Source: Betaproteobacteria bacterium (lineage in GTDB: Bacteria; Pseudomonadota; Gammaproteobacteria; Burkholderiales; Thiobacillaceae). Taken from it: a stretch of 21,239 bases of DNA. The first letter of the stretch is position 1; every line of letters starts with the position of its first letter. The notes under the pieces were generated by a model. It saw only the letters and a list, made by a program, of their open reading frames with translations, made no database searches and was not told where the DNA came from. The stretch is from assembly GCA_016873905.1 (NCBI GenBank), contig VGVU01000009.1, positions 1 to 21,239 of the forward strand, in the 5' to 3' direction. Both the position numbers and the translations under genes were made by a program. This document shows, in pieces, positions 1 to 7,205 of this stretch.

Positions 1-566
1 GGCAGCGTCCGGCTGTAGGCCCACAGGGTCTTGCCCTCCTTGGCATCCAGCTTGTAGACCCGGCCATCGCTGCTACGCGCATAAACGGCACCGGAGCGAA
101 CCAGGGGCCGGGCCAGGATCTCGCCGGACAACGATGCCGTCCAGGCCGTCGAACCATCGCTGGCCCGCAAGGCCAGGATCTGGCCCTTCGGTGTTCCCAC
201 CACCACCAGGCCCTCGCCCACCGCAACGCCTGCCGACAATCGCTGTCCCAGACTTACGCGCCACCGCGACTGGCCACTGGCCAGATCCAGCCCCGCCACC
301 TGACCGTCTGCCGCCGCAACATACACCGCCGCCGCATCACTCTCCGGCGCAAAGACATAGACGCCCGCCGTACCGATCTGTGCCTCCCATGCCCGCTTCA
401 CGCTCAAGGTCGCCTTGAAATCGACCAGATCGGTCGGACGCACCTTGGCCTTGTCGCCCATACCCACCCAGCCGCTCACCGTGTCCAGCGTCCCGCAACC
501 CGTCAGCAGAGTAGCCAGAAGCGCAACCGCCAGCCCGCTCCGAGAGCCCTTGGCGATCCCCATCAT
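1..566 (-). CDS. bamB: Outer membrane assembly lipoprotein BamB (3' end outside window)
   Basis: BamB is a periplasmic beta-propeller lipoprotein of the BAM complex, which folds outer-membrane proteins. The first 188 codons are visible. They begin MMGIAKG, followed by a hydrophobic stretch and the lipobox LTGC, with C24 as the predicted lipidated residue. PQQ-like propeller blades follow, such as VYVAAADGQVAGLDLASG and VYARSSDGRVYKLDAKEG, each ending in a Trp-containing strand (SRWRV, TAWTA, TLWAY). The start codon sits in an ATGA overlap with the yfgM stop, so the two are probably translationally coupled. This yfgM-bamB order is the usual one. The gene is cut by the window edge; der/engA commonly follows but cannot be seen. 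Confidence 0.93.
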   Translation of the reverse strand, partial: MMGIAKGSRSGLAVALLATLLTGCGTLDTVSGWVGMGDKAKVRPTDLVDFKATLSVKRAWEAQIGTAGVYVFAPESDAAAVYVAAADGQVAGLDLASGQSRWRVSLGQRLSAGVAVGEGLVVVGTPKGQILALRASDGSTAWTASLSGEILARPLVRSGAVYARSSDGRVYKLDAKEGKTLWAYSRTL

Positions 567-1210
567 GACCCTTCTCCAAGGGCATCCAGCTTCATCTCCA
601 GCAAGGCATAGAGCGGGTCGGTCTTATCGACCTTTTCCATCGCCGCCAGGGCCTCTTTCCAGGCCAGACGCGCCTCGGGCAAGCGCTTCAGCGCCACCAG
701 CACATCACCGCGCAACTGGCCGAAGAGCCCCGCATAGGCCTGCGCTGGCGTGGACCCAAGCAGGTCCAAGGCGCCTTGGGCATCACCGCTGTGGAACTTG
801 AGGCTGGCCAAGCGCAACCGGGCGAGATCCTGCATCACCCCGCCGCGCGCATGATCGAGGGCAAACTGGAGCTGGGCCAGCGCACTCTTCGTATCATGGC
901 CTTCAAGATTGACCTGAGCGGCCATCCAGGCCGCCGGAGTGGCATAACCCGAGCCCGCATACTGATCCATGATCTGGGCCGTGGCCTGCTTGACCGCTGC
1001 CGGATTGTTGGCCGCCCGCGCCGCCACGGCCTGCTCGAACAGCACGGCCGATTCGCGTGCCTGCTTGTCCTGCCACCAATGCCAGGCGCGCACCCCGCCG
1101 ACAGTCAGAACAAAAACAATCACCGCCGCAATCACCCACTTGCCATACCGCGCCCACCAGGCCTTGAATTCCGCGATCTGTTCTTGTTCTTCGAGGTCAT
1201 AGGTTGCCAT
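563..1210 (-). CDS. yfgM: YfgM-family TPR protein (ancillary SecYEG translocon subunit)
   Basis: The 215-residue protein has a cytoplasmic N-terminus (MATYDLEEQEQIAEFKAWW), one membrane segment at about residues 25-45 (WVIAAVIVFVLTVGGVRAW), and a periplasmic helical domain of TPR type (DUF2133). YfgM is known as a SecYEG-associated chaperone adaptor that hands secreted proteins to periplasmic chaperones. The start has a clear SD, AAGGAG, seven bases upstream. It overlaps the 3' end of hisS by 14 bases and the bamB start by 4, so it is in the middle of an operon. Family membership is well supported by layout and neighbours; the translocon role is from family knowledge. Confidence 0.92.
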   Translation of the reverse strand: MATYDLEEQEQIAEFKAWWARYGKWVIAAVIVFVLTVGGVRAWHWWQDKQARESAVLFEQAVAARAANNPAAVKQATAQIMDQYAGSGYATPAAWMAAQVNLEGHDTKSALAQLQFALDHARGGVMQDLARLRLASLKFHSGDAQGALDLLGSTPAQAYAGLFGQLRGDVLVALKRLPEARLAWKEALAAMEKVDKTDPLYALLEMKLDALGEGS

Positions 1211-2495
1211 TTGTCACTCCTTGTTTGATCAGTTCCACCGCAGCCTGCAGCGGCACCCGTTGTTGTTGTGTATCACCCCACGCCGCGCCGCGCAAAGCCT
1301 TCAGGCTCACCTCGCCGGCCGCCACCTCATCATCGCCGAGAATGATGGCATAACGCGCCGCACTCGCATCGGCCTTTTTCATCTGCGACTTGAAACTGCC
1401 ACCACCCGCATGCAAGACCACCGACAGACCGCCATCCCGCAAGGTCTCGGCTACGGTCTGCGCCCTGCGCGCCGCCGCATCGCCGACATTCACCAGATAG
1501 GCATCGGGGCCCTCGGCACTACCCGCCTGCCCGAGTTCAGCCATCAACGCTAGCAGCCGTTCGATGCCCATGGCAAAGCCACAGGCCGGCGCCGACTTGC
1601 CGCCCAGTTGTTCGATCAGGCCGTCAAATCGGCCTCCGGCGCAGACCGTACCTTGCGCGCCGAGGCGGTCGGTCACCCACTCGAATACGGTGTAATTGTA
1701 ATAATCAAGGCCACGAACCAGGCGCGGATTGATGCGATAGGCGATGCCCGCCGCATCCAGACCCGCGCAAACGGCGTCGAAATGCGCCCGCGCGGCGGCG
1801 TCCAGTTCGTCGATCAGACGCGGCGCCGCTTCGACCAACGCGCGCAGTGCCGGATTCTTGGTATCCAGAATCCGCAGTGGATTGCTGTAGAGACGGCGTT
1901 TGGCATCCTCGTCCAGAATCTCTTGGTGCGCCTCCAAATAGGAAATCAGCTTGGCGCGATGCCGGGCGCGTGATTCGACACCGCCCAGGCTGTTAATCTC
2001 CAGCGTCACGGCCTCCCCGATACCGAGCAGACGCCACAGCCGCGCCGTCATCAGCAGATGTTCGATGTCCGTATCCGGACCGGCAAAACCCAGCGCCTCG
2101 ACCCCGATCTGATGGAATTGGCGATAGCGCCCCTTTTGCGGTCGCTCGTGACGAAACATCGGGCCTTGATACCAGAGCCGCTTGCCGCCGTCGTAAATCA
2201 GGTTGTGTTCGATGACCGCCCGCACACACGAGGCCGTCCCTTCCGGGCGCAGGGTCAGCGACTCACCGTTCAACTCATCGACAAAGGTGTACATCTCCTT
2301 TTCGACGATGTCGGTCACCTCGCCAATGGCGCGCTTGAATAGCGCCGTCTGTTCCAGGATGGGCGTACGCAGCTCGCGGTAGCCGTAGCTCGCCAGCCAG
2401 GCCCGCACCGTCGCCTCAAAGTGCTGCCAAACGCCAATCTCAGCCGGCAGGATATCGTTCATGCCGCGCACAGCGCGGAGGGTTTCATTTGCCAT
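1197..2495 (-). CDS. hisS: Histidyl-tRNA synthetase
   Basis: This class II aminoacyl-tRNA synthetase charges tRNA-His with histidine in the cytoplasm. The 432-residue length is normal. It starts MANETLRAVRGMNDILP, the family's usual opening. Motif 2 is seen in RYRQFHQIGVEALG, the histidine-specific HisA signature in LVRGLDYYNYTVFEW, and motif 3 in GFAMGIERLL. The C-terminal anticodon-binding domain begins near residue 330 (DAYLVNVG). The start codon lies inside the end of ispG (11-base overlap), so translation is probably coupled. Nothing looks degraded. Confidence 0.98.
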   Translation of the reverse strand: MANETLRAVRGMNDILPAEIGVWQHFEATVRAWLASYGYRELRTPILEQTALFKRAIGEVTDIVEKEMYTFVDELNGESLTLRPEGTASCVRAVIEHNLIYDGGKRLWYQGPMFRHERPQKGRYRQFHQIGVEALGFAGPDTDIEHLLMTARLWRLLGIGEAVTLEINSLGGVESRARHRAKLISYLEAHQEILDEDAKRRLYSNPLRILDTKNPALRALVEAAPRLIDELDAAARAHFDAVCAGLDAAGIAYRINPRLVRGLDYYNYTVFEWVTDRLGAQGTVCAGGRFDGLIEQLGGKSAPACGFAMGIERLLALMAELGQAGSAEGPDAYLVNVGDAAARRAQTVAETLRDGGLSVVLHAGGGSFKSQMKKADASAARYAIILGDDEVAAGEVSLKALRGAAWGDTQQQRVPLQAAVELIKQGVTNGNL

Positions 2496-3690
2496 AGGTT
2501 CGCTTCACATACTGTTCGACCAACGCCTGGAACGCCTCGGCGATATGCTCGCCCTTGAGGGTCACGGTCTTGACGCCATCCTCGTACACCGGCGCGACCG
2601 GGGTTTCGTTGCTGCCCGGCAGCGAGATGCCAATGTTGGCGTGTTTCGATTCGCCCGGGCCGTTGACCACACAGCCCATCACCGCAACGCTCATCGCCTC
2701 GACGCCGGGATAGCGCAGTTTCCAAACCGGCATCTGCTCGCGCAGCCAGGTCTGGATTTGCGCGGCCAGCGCCTGAAACACCGTACTGGTGGTGCGTCCG
2801 CAGCCCGGACAGGCGGTCACCAGCGGCGTAAAGGCCCGCAAGCCCAGGGTTTGCAGGATCTCCTGGGCCACCTGCACCTCCAAGGTGCGCGGCTCATCAG
2901 GGCGCGGGGTCAAGGACACGCGAATGGTGTCGCCAATGCCCTCCTGCAACAGGATGGCGAGCGCAGCGGTAGAGGCAACGATGCCCTTGGAACCGACGCC
3001 CGCCTCGGTCAGGCCAAGATGCAGGGCGTAATCACAGCGCCGCGCCAGCTCGCGGTAGGCGCGCACCAGATCCTGCACCCCGGACAATTTGCACGACAGG
3101 ATGATGCGGTCAGCACCCAAGCCCAGCGCCTCGGCGCGTTGGGCCGATTCCAGCGCCGAGGTCAGCAAGGCCTCCTGCATGATCTCGGCATTCGGCAACG
3201 GCTGCGGCCGGGCGTTATTCTCGTCCATCAGGCGCGCGAGCACCTTTTGATCCAGGCTGCCCCAATTGACCCCAATGCGCACCACCTTGGCGTGACGCGC
3301 CGCAAATTCGATCATCTGCGCGAACGGGTCGGCGCTGCCATGCCCCACATTACCCGGATTGATGCGCAACTTGGCGAGAACGATGCCGCACTCGGGGACC
3401 TCTTTGAGCAGCTTGTGACCATTGAAATGAAAGTCACCGATCAAGGGCACGGAACAGCCACGCGCATCAAGCTGTTCACGAATGGCCGGCACCGCCCGCG
3501 CGGCCTCCAGACTATTGACGGTCAGGCGCACCAACTCGGAGCCCGCCCGCCAGAGCTGCTCAACCTGCGCGACCGTGCCGGCCACATCCGCCGTGTCGGT
3601 GTTGGTCATCGACTGTACGACCACCGGCGCCCCGCCACCCACGGTGACGGGACCCACCTTGACGGCACGAGTGAGAGGATGCGAACGCAT
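2485..3690 (-). CDS. ispG: 4-hydroxy-3-methylbut-2-enyl diphosphate synthase (flavodoxin/ferredoxin)
   Basis: IspG converts MEcPP to HMBPP in the MEP isoprenoid pathway using a [4Fe-4S] cluster. The N-terminal TIM barrel is clear (TRAVKVGPVTVGGGAPVVVQ, then NWGSLD). The C-terminal cluster domain carries CPGCGRTTSTVF and MGCVVNGPGESKHANIGIS, giving the three cluster cysteines. The length of 401 residues fits the proteobacterial form without the plant-type insertion. It starts 7 bases after the rodZ stop, with no good SD, so it probably relies on ribosomes leaving rodZ. Its stop overlaps hisS. Confidence 0.97.
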   Translation of the reverse strand: MRSHPLTRAVKVGPVTVGGGAPVVVQSMTNTDTADVAGTVAQVEQLWRAGSELVRLTVNSLEAARAVPAIREQLDARGCSVPLIGDFHFNGHKLLKEVPECGIVLAKLRINPGNVGHGSADPFAQMIEFAARHAKVVRIGVNWGSLDQKVLARLMDENNARPQPLPNAEIMQEALLTSALESAQRAEALGLGADRIILSCKLSGVQDLVRAYRELARRCDYALHLGLTEAGVGSKGIVASTAALAILLQEGIGDTIRVSLTPRPDEPRTLEVQVAQEILQTLGLRAFTPLVTACPGCGRTTSTVFQALAAQIQTWLREQMPVWKLRYPGVEAMSVAVMGCVVNGPGESKHANIGISLPGSNETPVAPVYEDGVKTVTLKGEHIAEAFQALVEQYVKRTYGK

Positions 3691-3697
3691 GGAGGAC

Positions 3698-4498
3698 TTA
3701 TTCCAGGGTCAGCCGTGCGACCTTCTCGCCGATGAACGGTCTCAGATCAACGGCGCGGTTGTTATATTGCAGGCTGACATGGATGGCATTACCCACCACC
3801 AGTTTGTACGGGGGCGTGCCTTCAATACGCGTACTCTCGCCCGCCCGCGCAAGGCGACGGACCCGTTGATTCGTCGCATCAGTGACCTCGACCCAGGCAT
3901 CCGCCGTCGTGGTGAAGACCAACCCGCTCGCCTCCGGTTTACCCGTCACCGCCGCGGTCGCGGGTACTGAAGGCGGAGTCGCAGTCATGCCCTCAGCGGA
4001 AGGCGCTGCCGGCGTAGCCGGAGTGACCGCAGGAGGTGCAGAAGCATCAGGGGTTGTCGCCGCCGGCACCGCTTCCGTCGGAGGCTCCGTACGCAGGGGC
4101 TCATCGGCACCCTGAGACAACCAGGTATACAAACCAATGACGAGCGAAAAGAAAGCCACCGTAACCACAGGGATCACCACCAGCCAGATGCGCACCCCAT
4201 TGCCCGCAAAACGAATCCCCGTCGTTGTCGGCGTCAATGGATCGGTCACAGCAACCGGCGACTCCGCCGTAACCAAAAGACTGGCGGGATCCAGATCCAG
4301 ATGCTGGGCATAGGCCCGAAGAAAACCGCGCAGCGTCGCCCGAGAGGGAAAGCGATCCCAATCCTCGGCCTCCAGGGCCTCGATCTGGCTGCTGCCAAAT
4401 TTAAGCTGTCCGGCCACTTCAAGCACTGACAATGATTTGGCCGCACGCGCCTCAGCGAGGCGTTTGCCACAGCCCTCGATTATCGTGTCACTCGCCAT
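3698..4498 (-). CDS. rodZ: Cytoskeleton protein RodZ
   Basis: RodZ links MreB filaments to the elongasome and supports rod shape. In the 266 residues, an Xre-type helix-turn-helix occupies about 8-70 (GKRLAEARAAKSLSVLEVAG then PSRATLRGFLRAYAQHLDLD). One membrane helix spans about 102-127 (VRIWLVVIPVVTVAFFSLVI), followed by a Pro/Ala/Thr-rich linker to about 192 and a periplasmic DUF4115 domain at about 193-266 (ADAWVEVTDATNQRV). The start has a strong SD, GAGGAGGG, a few bases upstream. The gene is 30 bases downstream of rlmN; the pilF/pilW gene that many relatives carry between these two is absent. Confidence 0.95.
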   Translation of the reverse strand: MASDTIIEGCGKRLAEARAAKSLSVLEVAGQLKFGSSQIEALEAEDWDRFPSRATLRGFLRAYAQHLDLDPASLLVTAESPVAVTDPLTPTTTGIRFAGNGVRIWLVVIPVVTVAFFSLVIGLYTWLSQGADEPLRTEPPTEAVPAATTPDASAPPAVTPATPAAPSAEGMTATPPSVPATAAVTGKPEASGLVFTTTADAWVEVTDATNQRVRRLARAGESTRIEGTPPYKLVVGNAIHVSLQYNNRAVDLRPFIGEKVARLTLE

Positions 4499-4528
4499 GC
4501 ACCCTCCTCATCCGATCACAACGGCTGC

Positions 4529-5701
4529 TCAAGCCACACTTACACGGCGTTCCACGCGCCGCGAACGATCTTCCACCCGACCAGCCAACTGGCCACAGGC
4601 CGCGTCGATATCCTCACCACGGGTCTTGCGCGTCGTGGTGACAATACCCGCCGCCTGCAAAAGCGCCGCAAACTCACGCACCCGCCGGGTCGGCGAGCGC
4701 GTGTACGCTGAATTCGGAAATGGATTGAACGGAATCAGATTGAACTTGCACGGCACCTCACGCGTCAACGCGATCAACTCCCGGGCATGCGCATCACTAT
4801 CGTTGATGCCGTCCAGCATCACATATTCAAAGGTAATGAAATCACGCGGCGCAAATTCAAGATAGCGCTGGCAGGCCGCCATCAATTCCTTAAGCGGATA
4901 CTTGCGATTGATCGGCACCAATTCGTCGCGCAGCCGATCGTTGGGCGCGTGCAACGACACCGCCAACGCCACCGGACAATCCTGACCCAGACGATCCATC
5001 GCCGGCACGATGCCCGAGGTGGAGACCGTCACCCGCCGCCGCGACAGGCCGTAAGCATGGTCATCGAGCATGATGTTGAGCGCCCGCACCGTGTTGTCGT
5101 AATTGAGCAGCGGCTCACCCATGCCCATCAGCACCACATTGCTGATTAAGCGTTCATTCTTGGGATCGCGGCCCATCGCCCGGTTCGCCCACCACAACTG
5201 ACCGATGATCTCGGCCGTGGACAGGTTACGGTTAAAGCCCTGCTGCCCCGTCGAACAAAACCGGCACTCCAGCGCACAACCCACCTGAGTGGAGACGCAC
5301 AATGTGCCACGCTCGCCATCCGGAATGAAGACCGTCTCAACGCGGTTATTGGGACCCACCTGCAATGCCCACTTGCGCGTACCGTCTGCAGAATCTTGTC
5401 CCGCCACCAAAACGGGCGGGGTAATGCACGCCAACTGCTCCAGCTTGGCGCGCAAGGTCTTCGCCAAATCGGTCATCTGCCCGAAATCGTCCGCGCCAAA
5501 GTGATGCAACCAGCGCATCACCTGACGGGCGCGGAAGGGCTTCTCGCCAATGGATTCAAACCACGCGATGAGTCCGGGCAGATCGAAATCCAGAAGATTG
5601 ACGGCAACAGACCGCCCCGAGCCCACCCTGGCTCCCCCTTGGGGGGAAGCCTGCGCAGCAGGCGCGGGGGGCGTTTGCGAAGCCGGGGCCGGAGCAGACA
5701 T
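4529..5701 (-). CDS. rlmN: Dual-specificity 23S rRNA A2503 / tRNA A37 methyltransferase RlmN
   Basis: RlmN is a radical-SAM enzyme that methylates C2 of A2503 in 23S rRNA and of A37 in some tRNAs. The radical-SAM cysteines are in CALECRFC (C142, C146, C149). The SAM-binding GEPLLNYDN and the C-terminal mechanistic Cys in DIDAACGQLAG are present. With the start at 5701 (TAATG overlap with ndk) the protein has 390 residues, but the first 30 or so are Ala/Pro/Gly-rich and encoded by a REP-like palindrome. Conserved RlmN sequence begins at about residue 34 (VNLLDFDLPGLIAW). An in-frame GTG at 5626, with a GGGGGAG element just upstream, gives 365 residues, closer to the family norm, and is a serious alternative start. 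Confidence 0.96.
   Translation of the reverse strand: MSAPAPASQTPPAPAAQASPQGGARVGSGRSVAVNLLDFDLPGLIAWFESIGEKPFRARQVMRWLHHFGADDFGQMTDLAKTLRAKLEQLACITPPVLVAGQDSADGTRKWALQVGPNNRVETVFIPDGERGTLCVSTQVGCALECRFCSTGQQGFNRNLSTAEIIGQLWWANRAMGRDPKNERLISNVVLMGMGEPLLNYDNTVRALNIMLDDHAYGLSRRRVTVSTSGIVPAMDRLGQDCPVALAVSLHAPNDRLRDELVPINRKYPLKELMAACQRYLEFAPRDFITFEYVMLDGINDSDAHARELIALTREVPCKFNLIPFNPFPNSAYTRSPTRRVREFAALLQAAGIVTTTRKTRGEDIDAACGQLAGRVEDRSRRVERRVSVA
5634..5670. repeat. REP-like GC-rich palindrome at the ndk/rlmN junction
   Basis: The element reads CCCCCTTGGGGGG (5634-5646), then a perfect 6-bp hairpin GCCTGC-GCA-GCAGGC (5649-5663), then a second G-run at 5666-5671. This composition resembles the intergenic G/C-run palindromes scattered through betaproteobacterial genomes; the family resemblance is from memory. 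If rlmN starts at 5701 it encodes residues 11-23 of that protein; if rlmN starts at GTG 5626 it lies between the two genes. No second copy was seen in this window. Confidence 0.6.
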
Positions 5702-6126
5702 TAACGGGAATAAATCTCGCTCGCCGCGAAGAAATAGGCAATCTCAACCGCAGCGGTTTCCGGCGCATCAGAGCCGTGCACCGCGTTAGCGTCGATGCTG
5801 GAAGCAAAGTCAGCGCGAATGGTTCCGGCATCCGCCTTCTTCGGGTCGGTTGCACCCATCAGCTCGCGATTCTTGGCAATTGCGCCCTCGCCTTCCAAAA
5901 CTTGCAACATCACCGGGCCGGAGATCATGAACTCAACCAGATCGTTGAAGAACGGACGGCCCTTGTGCACCGCATAAAAGCCCTCGGCCTCCCGGCGCGA
6001 CAGGTGCTTCATCTTGGAAGCGATGATCTTCAGACCGTTGGTCTCAAAGCGGGAATAGATCTTGCCAATGACATCCTTGGCAACGGCGTCGGGTTTAATG
6101 ATGGAAAAAGTGCGTTCGATAGCCAC
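5701..6126 (-). CDS. ndk: Nucleoside diphosphate kinase
   Basis: Ndk transfers the gamma phosphate between nucleoside triphosphates and diphosphates through a phospho-histidine. The 141-residue length is standard. The N-terminus has ERTFSIIKPDAVAKDVIG, the active-site histidine is in NAVHGSDAPETAAVEI, and the kpn-loop region GATDPKKADAGTIRADF is intact. The start is GTG at 6126, chosen because it gives the family N-terminus (AIERTFSIIKPDA) and has CAGGAG eight bases upstream. It is the first gene of the operon that runs to bamB, and its stop shares one base with the upstream rlmN start candidate (TAATG). Confidence 0.97.
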   Translation of the reverse strand: MAIERTFSIIKPDAVAKDVIGKIYSRFETNGLKIIASKMKHLSRREAEGFYAVHKGRPFFNDLVEFMISGPVMLQVLEGEGAIAKNRELMGATDPKKADAGTIRADFASSIDANAVHGSDAPETAAVEIAYFFAASEIYSR

Positions 6127-6145
6127 GTTACTGCTCCTGAAGGAT

Positions 6146-6173
6146 AAAAAAAGACCCGAACCGACACGGTCCG
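6146..6173 (-). terminator. Terminator-like hairpin in the ndk leader (possible attenuator)
   Basis: Read on the minus strand, a 7-bp stem (6173-6167 with 6163-6157, one G-T pair, loop TGT) is followed by GG and then TCTTTTTTT. It lies between the likely ndk promoter and the ndk SD, so it would form at the very 5' end of the operon mRNA. It has the shape of an intrinsic terminator. No minus-strand gene ends close upstream (the nearest, the Fic gene, ends at 6604), so attenuation is one reading and late termination of the Fic transcript is the other. Confidence 0.5.
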
Positions 6174-6184
6174 GAAGGCGCAGA

Positions 6185-6193
6185 ATGATAGCA
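6185..6193 (-). promoter_or_regulatory. Extended -10 promoter element for the ndk operon
   Basis: On the minus strand the sequence is TGCTATCAT, an extended -10 (TG-N-TATCAT). It is followed by TCTGCG, and transcription would start near 6178, about 52 bases before the GTG of ndk. No convincing -35 hexamer is seen at the usual spacing, which is normal for extended -10 promoters. Prediction by eye only. Confidence 0.5.
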
Positions 6194-6410
6194 GAAATGG
6201 GGACTTACGCGGTTACCCCGTACTACCAGGCTTTGCTAAGTCTTCGACAATTGTCGTTTCCGCGGCGCGCCTGACTCTGTGAGATTTATCTCGCAACCGC
6301 TTGCAAAGGGAGCAGGACGAGACACACAGGATAAGAATAGAAACGATGGCACAACAAGAGCTTCTTGGAAGTCACTTGGAAGTCAATCAGATCACCTCGG
6401 ATTCTCCCAT
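6194..6410. other. Intergenic stretch upstream of ndk with a 12-bp palindrome
   Basis: No complete gene is seen in this stretch. It contains a perfect palindrome CGACAATTGTCG at 6245-6256, about 55 bases upstream of the ndk -10, which could be an operator or chance. A reading frame on the plus strand is open from a GTG at 6279 into the BrxA-like remnant that follows, but its first 44 codons show no recognisable family sequence. Confidence 0.4.
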
Positions 6411-6593
6411 GGAGGCGCCATCAGCTCCCGCACGGCCATGCTGGAAGATTTCGATGCGTTGATTACCGCAGTGCCGCCAGATGCTGGAGCGAACGCCTAC
6501 CGCCAAGCCATCCTGGACGACAATATCCTCCACAAGGCCACCGCTTCCAACCGCGAGAAAACCTTCAAGTTTCTGCGTCGACTTTACGCGTTT
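6411..6593 (+). pseudogene. BrxA/DUF1819-like N-terminal remnant (BREX-type phage defence)
   Basis: The 61 codons here read GGAISSRTAMLEDFDALITA, continue through AYRQAILDDNILHKATASNR and end in a basic helix, FLRRLYAF. A Gly-Gly start, a helix ending in a short leader, an '(I/V)L(D/E)(D/E)N(I/L)L-K-T-S-R' block and a following 'LRRLY' are what I associate with the N-terminal winged-helix region of BrxA (DUF1819), the small first protein of BREX phage-defence loci. Full BrxA proteins are about 200 residues; here the recognisable part stops at about 6593 and the frame runs antisense through the end of the Fic gene. No brxB, brxC, pglX or pglZ is present. I read it as the stump of a lost defence operon. 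The family call is from pattern memory. Confidence 0.5.
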
Positions 6594-6603
6594 CATGTGG
6601 TTT

Positions 6604-7203
6604 TCAGCTTCTGGCAAAGGCGAATAATGGGGCGATGTCGCGGCGGTCGGCAGCTTGCAATGCGGAGATATACGCCTGCCTCGTTTCGCTGGCATCGACC
6701 AGGCTGCCCGTATTCAAGCCACGCTGACCCCAGGTAAAACGAGGCTGGCCGAGACGCTCGACAAGCAGATCGGCCATCAACCGCGCATGGCGACCATTGC
6801 CATTGGGGAACGGATGGATCAACACCAGTCGATGATGGAAGCGCACGGCGATTTCGTCGGGCGGATAGCTGGCATGCTCGATCTGGAAATGAGCATCGTC
6901 GAACAGTTTCTTGAGTTCGACGCCGATCTGGAGCCAATCGACGCCGATGTTCTTGTCGGACTTGCGAAACTCGCCAGCCCACTTCCAGGTTTCGCCGAAC
7001 ATCTGCCAATGCAACTGGCGAAGGAAACCCTCGTTGAGGATTTCCTTGCGCTGTTTGCGTGCCCAGTTCTCACCCTGCACGATGTTGAGTTGCTCCCACT
7101 CGTTCAACTCGCCCTGCGTGGTGATGTGGCCGGGGATCAGGCTGGCCAGTTCATCGCCATCGAGAGGTGTCGCGCCGGGGGGATAGTTGAGCTGGATCGC
7201 CAT
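6604..7203 (-). CDS. Fic-family protein, 'mobile mystery protein B' type
   Basis: The 199-residue protein starts MAIQLNYPPGATPLDGDELA. It contains the Fic core HPFPNGNGRHAR at 130-141, with the preceding helix EIAVRFHHRLVLI. Fic proteins transfer AMP, or in Doc a phosphate, to target hydroxyls. The overall pattern (GHITTQGELNEWEQLNI, then WKWAGEFRKSDKNIGVDW) matches the family called mobile mystery protein B, found next to an HTH partner on mobile DNA. The fifth motif position, usually Asp or Glu and metal-binding, is Asn (N134), as in Doc-type motifs. The ATG follows the partner's TAG by two bases, so the pair is co-translated. An extended upstream frame exists but is antisense to nothing useful and is rejected. 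Confidence 0.88.
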   Translation of the reverse strand: MAIQLNYPPGATPLDGDELASLIPGHITTQGELNEWEQLNIVQGENWARKQRKEILNEGFLRQLHWQMFGETWKWAGEFRKSDKNIGVDWLQIGVELKKLFDDAHFQIEHASYPPDEIAVRFHHRLVLIHPFPNGNGRHARLMADLLVERLGQPRFTWGQRGLNTGSLVDASETRQAYISALQAADRRDIAPLFAFARS

Positions 7204-7205
7204 AC

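Noticed and set aside
2461..3735. Long open frame on the plus strand opposite ispG (424 codons)
   Set aside because: It is antisense to a fully conserved gene, has no recognisable family sequence and follows from the GC-rich codon pattern.
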